Assembly (NCBI GenBank): GCA_021202495.1
Contig: JAJQCX010000101.1
Span: 1-22,159, forward strand
Source of the DNA: Clostridia bacterium
GTDB lineage: Bacteria > Bacillota > Clostridia > UMGS1883
Direction: 5' to 3'
Length of the DNA stretch: 22,159 nt
Shown: one piece after another, positions 7,955 through 13,790 of the stretch
Position numbering within the stretch: position 1 is the stretch's first letter
How the letters are laid out: each line of letters starts with the position of its first letter
Made by a program: the position numbers and the translations under genes
The notes under the pieces: generated by a model
What the model saw: the letters and a program-made list of their open reading frames with translations, nothing else
Database searches by the model: none
Told to the model about the DNA's origin: nothing

Positions 7955-9267
7955 TACGCATCCCTCCTTTTCGCAGCGCCGTAAAGCCACGGATTTTTAA
8001 CACCGAAGCCGACAATAAGCTTGAGAAGGAATCTTGTAAGGAACACCGCCGTCAAAAGGCTGACAACAACGCCTATCGCAAGCGTTACCGCAAATCCCTT
8101 TATCGTACCCGTACCGAAAAGGTAAAGCACGATACATGCGATAATTGTCGTAACGTTCGAGTCCAAAACCGCCGTAATAGCACGGCTGAATCCCGAATCG
8201 ACGCTCGCGCCGACGCTCTTGCCCGAACGAAGCTCGTCCTTTACTCTCTCAAAAATAACTATGTTCGCGTCAACCGCCATACCTATCGAAAGAATGATAC
8301 CCGCAATACCCGGCAGCGTCAGCGTTACTCTGTAGCCGCCTTCAATGTAGAAGCCCGCCAAAGCAAGGCATACAACGCTGATGTAAGCCACAAGCGAAAC
8401 GTCCGCCACAATTCCGGGCAAACGATAGATAACAAGCATAAAAATCATAACGAGAATTACGCCTATCAATGCCGCAAAAATCGAAGTGTCAAGCGCCTCC
8501 GCACCGAGCGTCGGGCCCACGCTTCTAAGCTCCGTGTCCTTGAGCGAGAACGGCAGCTTACCGGAATTTATCAAGTCCGCAAGCTCCTGTGCGCTCTCCT
8601 TGTCAAAGGAGCCGGAAATAACGCAGCTGTTGCTGTCGATAACCTCGCTTACGCTCGGATAAGAAACAACAGTGTCGTCAAGCATTATCAAAATGTAATT
8701 TCCGCCTTCCGAGGTGCGGTCTACAGCATCCTGCGTCGCGGTCTTGAACGCTTCGCGTCCCGCGTCGGTAAGGTTCAGCTCAACATAGTGTTCCGAGTTT
8801 CCGTTTTCCGAAAGTCTGCCGTATCTTGCGGCCGCCGACTCAACGTATTCCTCCGAGCCTTCCATAACAACATTGCCGTCCACGTCGACAAATGTCAGCG
8901 CAGCCGTCTGCCCGATAAGCTCAACAGCCTCAGCCGGGTCGTCAATGTTGGGTATTTCAACTCTTATCGACGTGTCGCCCTGACGCGTGATAGTAGCCTC
9001 ATATCCCTGTGAATCCAATCTCGCACGGATAACACTCTCCGCCGAGTCCATCTGTTCTTCCGTAACGGTTGACAAATCCTCAACGTCAGGCTCAAATACG
9101 ACGACGCTTCCGCCCGTCAAATCAAGTCCTTTTCTCACGCCGAGGTCTTCGTCAAGCACGCCGGGAATACGTATGTTGCCAATGGATATGTCGCCGAAAA
9201 CAACGACAGCCAGCGCGGCTATGATTGCCATTACCAACACAAATGAAATTACGTTTTTTGCTTTCAT
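7954..9267 (-). CDS. secD: Protein translocase subunit SecD
   Basis: SecD is the larger partner of SecF, a membrane protein with an extracytoplasmic P1 domain and an RND-type membrane block that helps pull preproteins through SecYEG. The 437-residue product has an N-terminal membrane segment, the GVRKGLDLTGGSVVVFEP motif at the start of P1, GKLPFSLK before the membrane block, and the conserved GMAVDANIVIFERVKDELR helix. It is of the shorter Gram-positive type. A GGAGG site lies nine bases before the ATG at 9267, behind a near-consensus promoter. No yajC is seen upstream; its neighbour on that side is scfB. Confidence 0.97.
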   Translation of the reverse strand: MKAKNVISFVLVMAIIAALAVVVFGDISIGNIRIPGVLDEDLGVRKGLDLTGGSVVVFEPDVEDLSTVTEEQMDSAESVIRARLDSQGYEATITRQGDTSIRVEIPNIDDPAEAVELIGQTAALTFVDVDGNVVMEGSEEYVESAAARYGRLSENGNSEHYVELNLTDAGREAFKTATQDAVDRTSEGGNYILIMLDDTVVSYPSVSEVIDSNSCVISGSFDKESAQELADLINSGKLPFSLKDTELRSVGPTLGAEALDTSIFAALIGVILVMIFMLVIYRLPGIVADVSLVAYISVVCLALAGFYIEGGYRVTLTLPGIAGIILSIGMAVDANIVIFERVKDELRSGKSVGASVDSGFSRAITAVLDSNVTTIIACIVLYLFGTGTIKGFAVTLAIGVVVSLLTAVFLTRFLLKLIVGFGVKNPWLYGAAKRRDA

Positions 9268-9319
9268 TTGATTTTTCCTCCCTTGTGAATCTTCCGCGGC
9301 AAAACACCGCGCACTCGTT

Positions 9320-9348
9320 ATTATATCTTCATTTTCCCTCTAAGTCAA
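9320..9348 (-). promoter_or_regulatory. Predicted secD-secF promoter
   Basis: On the minus strand there is TTGACT (9348-9343), a 17-base spacer and TATAAT (9325-9320), among the best promoter matches in the window. The leader of about 45 bases contains a small 5-bp GC hairpin (9295-9299 with 9307-9311) just before the Shine-Dalgarno site. Confidence 0.85.
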
Positions 9349-9424
9349 TAGTTTTTACAAATTTCTTCACCGTTTCTTCGCACAGTAACTTCCCACAGTA
9401 CATACGGAGTTTATCCCCGTCCGA

Positions 9425-9507
9425 GTCTGCCGCCTTATTAAAAACGCGACCACTCATTTAATTCCCTCGCCGCATTACCTCGCAAATAGCCTCAAGCGGC
9501 ACGCTTC
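9425..9507 (-). repeat. Degenerate dispersed repeat, copy 1 (3' end of scfB)
   Basis: This stretch abuts the scfB stop codon and aligns by eye along its full length with 13706-13790, which abuts the relA stop codon. The best conserved blocks are GAAGCGTGCCG, TTGAGGC and CGCGA-type segments; identity looks like about 70 percent with a few small gaps. The gene-proximal end can form a short hairpin, AAGCG with CGCTT across a TGC loop. No open reading frame worth calling is present. Confidence 0.6.
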
Positions 9508-10862
9508 TACTCTTCCTGCGCCTCTATCGCCTTGATTGCAATCGCGCACTCAACTCTCTTTTTCTCCATTTCGCACGCAAGGCGGTACGGCTTATTTATA
9601 TCCCCATTCATGCTTATCGCGTTCGCCGCGCAGCCTCCCGAACAGAAAAATCTCGCCCAGCAGTCGCCGCAGCCTTCTTTTGTATAGACAGTGCTCTTTA
9701 CGAACATATCGCGCACATTTTCATCGAGCACGCCGTCAAACACATTGCCCATCTTAAATTTCGGGTCGGAAACAAACTGATGGCACGGATAAATGTCACC
9801 CGACGGCGTCACCGCCGCGTACTCATGCCCCGAGCCGCAGCCGGCAAGCATTTTGTAAACACACGGGCTCTCGTCCAAATCTATCATATAATGAAAGAAA
9901 TTTATGTCTCCCCCGTTTTTCCTGTAATCGATAATTTGCTGCGCCAGCTTTTCATATTCCTCAAAAATCCGCGGCAAATCCTCTTCCCGCAGCGCGTAAT
10001 CCTCGCTTTCCTGCGCCACAACCGGCTCAATTGAAAGCTGCTCAAAGCCCTCTGCCGCCAAGTGCATAACGTCGTTTGCAAAATCGAGATTATCCCTCGT
10101 GAACGTTCCGCGCACATAGTAATTGTCCTGTCCTCTGCTGTCCGCCATTTTTTTGCACTTATCTATAATGCTGTCGTAGCTTCCGCTGCCGTCAACCCTC
10201 ACGCGCACCTTGTCGTGAACCTCTTTTCTGCCGTCAATCGACATTACCACGTTCGACATGTTTTCGTTGATGTACTCCATCTTTTTGTCGTCGAGCAAAA
10301 CGCCGTTCGTCGTGATGGTAAATCGAAAATTCTTGTTGTGCTTTTTGCCTTCCTCTTTGGCATACTCGGTTATTTCCTTCACCGTTTCAAAATTCATCAG
10401 CGGCTCGCCGCCGAAATAGTCAATTTCAATGTTTCTTCTCGCTCCGCTCTCGCGTATTACAAAGTCGATCGCCTTTTTGCCGACCTCGGGGCTCATCAAT
10501 TCGCGCTTTCCCATGTATTCGCCGCCGTGCGCGAAGCAATAGCGACATCTCAAATTGCAGTCGTGCGCAATGTGCAGACAAAGCGCCTTTATTACCGACT
10601 TTTTCTCCTTATAGTTCGCAAGAGTGCGGAACACATCCTTTGTAAAAAGCATCCCCTCGTCGCGCAGCTCCTCAAGCTCCTTCACAGCCTCCGTGTCCTT
10701 TTCGCTGTCACGACCGTCATCTTTTGCCCTTTTTTCGTCAAAAACGCCGTCCTCCGAAAAATAATCGAGCATTTCATACGCCGTATCGTCCAGAACATGC
10801 ACCGCACCCGAACAGACGTCAAGCGCACACTTCACGCCGAGCGTGTCAAATTTATGTACCAT
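9507..10862 (-). CDS. scfB: SCIFF peptide maturase, radical SAM/SPASM protein ScfB
   Basis: This is a 451-residue radical SAM peptide-modifying enzyme, expected to install thioether bonds in the SCIFF peptide encoded just upstream. The N-terminal part (about 1-90) resembles the peptide-recognition region seen in this family. The [4Fe-4S] radical SAM motif is C102, C106 and C109 (CNLRCRYC), followed by DYFGGEPLMN. The C-terminal SPASM region has multiple cysteines, including GCGSGHEYAAVTPSGDIYPC, GCGDCWARFFCSGGC and a final Cys in LACEMEK, consistent with auxiliary Fe-S clusters. I choose the ATG at 10862, with GGGAG six bases upstream. A possible TTG at 10910 would extend the protein through a GC hairpin and is not favoured. 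Family knowledge: SCIFF maturases form Cys-Thr thioethers. Confidence 0.93.
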   Translation of the reverse strand: MVHKFDTLGVKCALDVCSGAVHVLDDTAYEMLDYFSEDGVFDEKRAKDDGRDSEKDTEAVKELEELRDEGMLFTKDVFRTLANYKEKKSVIKALCLHIAHDCNLRCRYCFAHGGEYMGKRELMSPEVGKKAIDFVIRESGARRNIEIDYFGGEPLMNFETVKEITEYAKEEGKKHNKNFRFTITTNGVLLDDKKMEYINENMSNVVMSIDGRKEVHDKVRVRVDGSGSYDSIIDKCKKMADSRGQDNYYVRGTFTRDNLDFANDVMHLAAEGFEQLSIEPVVAQESEDYALREEDLPRIFEEYEKLAQQIIDYRKNGGDINFFHYMIDLDESPCVYKMLAGCGSGHEYAAVTPSGDIYPCHQFVSDPKFKMGNVFDGVLDENVRDMFVKSTVYTKEGCGDCWARFFCSGGCAANAISMNGDINKPYRLACEMEKKRVECAIAIKAIEAQEE

Positions 10863-10876
10863 AGTAATCTCCCATT

Positions 10877-10893
10877 CCGCCGCCCTGCGGCGG
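10877..10893 (-). promoter_or_regulatory. GC hairpin just upstream of the scfB ribosome binding site
   Basis: Perfect 7-bp arms CCGCCGC and GCGGCGG flank a three-base loop. The stem ends only three bases before the GGGAG site of scfB. In mRNA it could limit ribosome access or block 5' exonucleases. Its role is inferred from position only. Confidence 0.5.
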
Positions 10894-10901
10894 CTAAACT
10901 C

Positions 10902-11009
10902 ATAACGCAAAAAAGGAACAAGCAGATTGCCGTTATTCTGAGCGCCGACGTATGCCGATACTTCAAGCTCAGAATAACGGTGAGATGCGCCGTTAATTTT
11001 TCGCGTTAT
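10902..11009 (-). promoter_or_regulatory. Nested stem element between scfA and scfB
   Basis: In the minus-strand RNA an outer 13-bp helix (11009-10997 with 10914-10902; arms AUAACGCGAAAAA and UUUUUUGCGUUAU, one G-U pair) encloses an inner perfect 14-bp helix (10980-10967 with 10943-10930; CCGUUAUUCUGAGC with its complement). The inner helix has a 23-base loop, and within that loop GUAU and AUAC can pair. This is far more structure than a plain spacer needs. It may be a regulatory RNA controlling the peptide:enzyme ratio, or a 108-base MITE-like insertion with 13-base terminal repeats. Confidence 0.55.
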
Positions 11010-11026
11010 CCTCCGTTATACAACAT

Positions 11027-11054
11027 AAAATCTCAGGGTTTAGCCTGAGATTTT
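11027..11054 (-). terminator. Stem-loop after scfA (attenuator or processing stem)
   Basis: A perfect 11-bp stem (11027-11037 with 11044-11054) with a six-base loop starts 20 bases past the scfA stop. The 3' arm itself ends in TTTT and is followed by ATGTTG, so as a terminator it would be leaky. A partial terminator here fits the need for more precursor peptide than maturase. Confidence 0.6.
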
Positions 11055-11074
11055 GTGCTTGCTTTATCAGCTTC

Positions 11075-11230
11075 TTATCTGCCTCTCTTGCCCTTTTTCT
11101 CACACTTCTGATTTGCCACCGTGCAGGATGTCTTGCACGCGCTCTGGCAGGACGTCTGACATTCGCCGCAGCCACCGTCGCCCACAGAGGACGAAAGAGC
11201 CGCGCTTCTCAAGGTTTTAACATGCTTCAC
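11075..11230 (-). CDS. scfA: SCIFF ribosomally synthesised precursor peptide (six cysteines)
   Basis: This is a small gene of 51 codons with a GTG start at 11230 and a TAA stop at 11077-11075. An AAGGAGG site lies eight bases before the GTG, and a good promoter lies further up. The peptide begins MKHVKTL and ends in a basic tail (KKGKRGR). Its core carries six cysteines at 21, 24, 28, 32, 36 and 43, in the order CGEC, QTSC, QSAC, KTSC, TVANQKC. This matches the SCIFF family (six cysteines in forty-five residues), conserved across Clostridia and modified by the adjacent radical SAM maturase. From memory, the characterised C. thermocellum peptide is crosslinked between Cys32 and Thr37; C32 and T37 exist here at the same positions. 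The biological role of SCIFF is not established. Confidence 0.93.
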   Translation of the reverse strand: MKHVKTLRSAALSSSVGDGGCGECQTSCQSACKTSCTVANQKCEKKGKRGR

Positions 11231-11252
11231 CTTAAAAGCCTCCTTATTTCAT

Positions 11253-11268
11253 ACGGGAAAATTCCCGT
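11253..11268. promoter_or_regulatory. Inverted repeat in the scfA leader
   Basis: The arms ACGGGAA and TTCCCGT are separated by two bases. The repeat lies between the predicted transcription start and the Shine-Dalgarno site of scfA. It could be an operator for a repressor or a small leader hairpin. No regulator gene for it is visible nearby. Confidence 0.4.
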
Positions 11269-11283
11269 CCGTATTTTTTCTCC

Positions 11284-11312
11284 ATTGTAACATATCGCGC
11301 AAAAAATTGCAA
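11284..11312 (-). promoter_or_regulatory. Predicted scfA promoter
   Basis: On the minus strand there is TTGCAA (11312-11307), a 17-base spacer and TACAAT (11289-11284). It lies between the hemZ stop and scfA, so the SCIFF module can be expressed separately from the recJ-relA-hemZ genes upstream. A-rich and T-rich flanks can pair weakly around the -35 box. Confidence 0.75.
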
Positions 11313-11343
11313 TCACTTTTTTGCAAAAACTTTCCCGCCTTTT

Positions 11344-12758
11344 CTATTTTTCGTAATAATCGGCATATATGTCCTTTCTTTTCAAAACCTCGTCAATTCT
11401 TTTCACATAGTCCACCGCGTCCTTCGGATTAAACACCCGCTTTATGTCTGCGCCCCGCACCATCTTTGTCGAGCCGCCCGCTCCGAGCGCGACAATCGGC
11501 TGCACTTCCTCCATAATATATACGTTGTAAAAGCTCTCGTGTCCTTTTTTCGCATAGCTTATGTTTTCCAAATTTCCCAATGTGTTTCGCTGTTTATACA
11601 TATAATAAGGCTCCATTCCCGCGCCTCTTATTTTCTTTTCCGCGGCTTCCGTCATCGCCCGCACGTTGTCCGCAAACCTCAGCCGCTCAAATTCGCCGAT
11701 TAGCTCCGCAGCCCGCTTCATGTAAAGAGTGTGCACAGTCACCGCTTCGGGCTCAAGCTCCAAAATCTCTTTTGCCGAATTTTCAACGTCCTCTTCCGTC
11801 TCCCCCGGCAGCCCCGCAATCAGGTCCGCGTTTATGCTCCTTATTCCCGCTTCTCTCGCCATGTAAAACGCCCGCCTCACATCGTCCGCCGTATGTCCGC
11901 GTTTCACCCTCTTTAACGTCTCGTCGTTCATCGTCTGCGGATTTATCGAAATGCGGTCAACCTCCCGGCGCACCAACATCTGCGTCATTTCCTCCGTGAA
12001 TGTGTCGGGTCGCCCTGCCTCCACGGTAAATTCGCGCATATCGCTCAAATCAAAGCATTCTTTAATTTTTACGATTATCTTCTCCAACAAATTCGGCGCA
12101 ATCGCCGTCGGCGTTCCTCCGCCAAAGTAGAGCGTGTCAACCCTCTGCCCCAGCCGTTTCACAATCGCCGCCGAATATTCAATCTCCTTTAAAAGCGCCT
12201 CAACATAAGGCTCGATGTACTTTTTGTTGTGCTCCGTCGCCTGGCTGATAAACGAGCAATAAGCGCACCGCGACGGGCAAAACGGTATTCCCACATAAAG
12301 GCTCACACCGTTTTCCGGCAGCGTCTTTAGCATCTCCCGCTCCTTTGCCGCCACATCGCATGCCAAATTCGCCTTGCTCTCCTCAATCAGATATTCACTT
12401 TCGAGTATCTTTATTATTTCCTCACGCGTTTTTCCTTCTTCCGTCATCTTCCGCGCGTTCTTCGCAGGTCTTATCCCGGTTGAAATTCCCCACGGCGTCG
12501 GCATGTCCGAAAGCTTTTTCGCAGCAAAAAAGACGGATTTTTTATCGCGTTCGTCACGTCAAGCCGCGCCTCGCTTTCGGTCTCCGCGCACCCTTTCGCC
12601 TTTTTTCCGCGATATGTTATTTCCGCCTCCGCCTCAAAGCCCCCATCTCCGCGCCAAAGTCTGCTTTTCGTCTCAACATCGTCGCTCAGCGCAAAAAAGA
12701 GCTGCAAAATCTGCTGCACCGCGTTTTTTTCCTCATGTCCTTCAAGCCTTATTTCCAT
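11344..12758 (-). CDS. hemZ: HemZ-type radical SAM protein, interrupted by a frameshift
   Basis: This is a radical SAM protein of the HemZ/HemN/HemW superfamily, annotated in the family as coproporphyrinogen III dehydrogenase. Reading starts at the ATG at 12758 (GAGG eight bases upstream, ten bases between the two genes after the hydrolase). It stays open for about 73 codons, then must shift by -1 at a run of six A residues (12543-12538) to continue. In the shifted frame it reads KKSVFFAAKKLSDMPTPWGISTGIRP and onward through the CPSRCAYCSF cluster motif and YFGGGTPTA to 11344. One added base gives 471 residues, about the family length. Without a shift the first frame stops at 12471. The cluster motif ends CSF rather than the HemN CxC, as in HemW and HemZ, so true CPO activity is uncertain. 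The gene is a recent pseudogene, a sequencing error, or a case of recoding. Confidence 0.85.
12526..12544 (-). other. Double slippery run at the hemZ frameshift
   Basis: On the minus strand the zero frame reads ATA AAA AAT, containing the -1 slippery heptamer A AAA AAT. Six bases later it reads TCT TTT TTG, containing T TTT TTG. A -1 slip at either site enters the frame that encodes the rest of HemZ. Homopolymer runs like these are also where indel errors and mutations occur. I do not see an obvious strong stem or a Shine-Dalgarno stimulator next to them. Confidence 0.5.
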
Positions 12759-12768
12759 AAATCACGCC

Positions 12769-13371
12769 TCAAATGTATGGATTATGAGCCTTTTCATATC
12801 CTATTGTCGTCACGTCGCCGTGCCCGGGGCAAATTGTCACATCGTCCCCGCAAACGGCAATCAGCTTTTCAATCGAGCGCATTTCATCCGTATAACTTCC
12901 AAAATCAAAACGCCCGATTCCGCCCTTGAATATCAAATCGCCCGAAAACACAACTCCGTCGCCCACATATGTCACCGACCCCGCGCTGTGCCCGGGAGTT
13001 GCCAAAACCGTCAACACGTCGCTGCCTATCTTTATTTCCTCGCCGCCCTCAAGCAGCACATCGGGCTCGCACCGCATCTGCTTGTCGCCCGTCATAAACG
13101 ACAAATTCTTGTCGTTGTCGCCCAGCATCGCGTCGTCGTCCTTGTGAATGTAAACTTTAGCTCCCGTTTTCTCTTTCAATTCGCAGAGCGCGCCCGTGTG
13201 GTCAAAATGCCCGTGCGTCAAAAGAACAGCTTTTATCTCCATTCCCTCCGCGGCAGCCCTTTTTAAAATCGCATCCGCATCGTCTGCCGGGTCTATCACC
13301 GCCGCCTCTTTATCACCTACAATGTAACAATTAGTACCAAGCTTCCCCAAAACCATACGAATTATTTTCAT
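12769..13371 (-). CDS. MBL-fold hydrolase, glyoxalase II-like
   Basis: This is a cytoplasmic metallo-beta-lactamase fold protein of 201 residues. The metal-binding motif THGHFDH lies at 52-58 (H53, H55, D57, H58). Further ligands follow in ATPGHSAGS, VFSGDLIF and ICPGHGDVTT, the order seen in hydroxyacylglutathione hydrolase-like proteins. The protein lacks the C-terminal domain of true glyoxalase II, so the substrate is unknown. I choose the ATG at 13371, eight bases after GGAG, giving the typical start MKIIRMVLGKLGTNCYIV. A longer reading from 13428 adds an atypical basic N-terminus. It sits between relA and hemZ, a neighbourhood often seen in Clostridia, and hemZ follows after ten bases. 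Confidence 0.88.
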   Translation of the reverse strand: MKIIRMVLGKLGTNCYIVGDKEAAVIDPADDADAILKRAAAEGMEIKAVLLTHGHFDHTGALCELKEKTGAKVYIHKDDDAMLGDNDKNLSFMTGDKQMRCEPDVLLEGGEEIKIGSDVLTVLATPGHSAGSVTYVGDGVVFSGDLIFKGGIGRFDFGSYTDEMRSIEKLIAVCGDDVTICPGHGDVTTIGYEKAHNPYI

Positions 13372-13565
13372 GAAAAATTCTCCATTCCTTCCGCCGCAGA
13401 TTCCCTCTCTTTCGCGTTTTTCCCACATCGCCGCAAATTCGCCTGTAGTACCTCATATCATCTAAAACTTTACTCAAGATCGCTTCCGTAAGTTTTTTCG
13501 CTGCCCTGATCTACCGCCCAACCAAAAATCAACCCACTTTACGCAATTTTCACGCTATCTCGGTT

Positions 13566-13590
13566 GTAGGGGCGGGGCTTGCTCCGCCCG
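13566..13590. repeat. GC-rich hairpin repeat, copy 1
   Basis: This is 25 bases, GTAGGGGCGGGGCTTG followed by CTCCGCCCG, identical to 13679-13703. The GGGCGGGG and CTCCGCCC halves fold on each other around a CTTG centre. It is REP/MITE-like in appearance and lies in a non-coding gap. Confidence 0.8.
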
Positions 13591-13678
13591 CCCGCGCCGC
13601 AGCGCTTCAATTCGAACGCGCCACGCGCGTTCGTTCCTATTTGTCACCGCAAAGTAAAGTTTTAGCTGAAACCGAGTA

Positions 13679-13703
13679 GTAGGGGCGGGGCTTGCTCCGC
13701 CCG
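13679..13703. repeat. GC-rich hairpin repeat, copy 2
   Basis: This is a second, identical 25-base copy in the same orientation, 113 bases from the first. It runs directly into the degenerate repeat that ends at the relA stop codon. Copy 1 is preceded by CTCGGTT and copy 2 by AACCGAG, which are complementary, so the whole interval may be one composite element. Confidence 0.8.
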
Positions 13704-13705
13704 CG

Positions 13706-13790
13706 GTCTGTCGCCACATTATAAACCGCGACCGCAAATTGAATTTTCCCACCAAACTGCCTCGCGAAAATGCCTCAAACGGCACGCTTC
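13706..13790 (-). repeat. Degenerate dispersed repeat, copy 2 (3' end of relA)
   Basis: This partner of 9425-9507 reaches into the first bases of the relA stop codon. The gene-proximal hairpin seen in copy 1 is kept here through a G-U pair (AAGCG with CGTTT), which hints at a conserved RNA fold rather than chance. Further copies elsewhere in the genome are expected but cannot be seen from here. Confidence 0.6.

Larger units (their letters stand above)
13372..13788. other. Gene-poor, repeat-filled gap between relA and the MBL hydrolase
   Basis: I find no credible gene in these 417 bases. They hold two identical GC-rich 25-base hairpin repeats, a copy of the degenerate repeat next to the relA stop, an 8-bp hairpin (13613-13620 with 13626-13633), and short inverted repeats (13462-13473 with 13654-13665; 13559-13565 with 13670-13676). 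A 76-codon open frame across 13785-13555 consists almost entirely of repeat sequence and is not called. No clear promoter for the MBL gene is visible, so it probably relies on transcription from relA or further upstream. Confidence 0.7.

Noticed and set aside
10863..10910. A TTG start at 10910 that would lengthen ScfB by 16 residues
   Set aside because: The extension translates a GC hairpin and part of the outer stem. The ATG at 10862 has a proper GGGAG site and gives the family-typical N-terminus.
12471..12504. Treating the 386-residue frame from 12504 as a complete shorter HemZ
   Set aside because: Its first ATG falls in the middle of the conserved PWGISTGIRP region without a ribosome site, and the missing N-terminal part is plainly encoded just upstream in another frame.
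13372..13494. A short minus-strand frame overlapping the start of the MBL gene
   Set aside because: About 40 codons, highly basic, overlapping the MBL start in another frame, and with no ribosome site. It is more likely chance.
13555..13785. Minus-strand 76-codon open frame between relA and the MBL hydrolase
   Set aside because: Its sequence is made of the degenerate repeat and both GC-rich hairpin repeats. It has no convincing start site and no recognisable domain.
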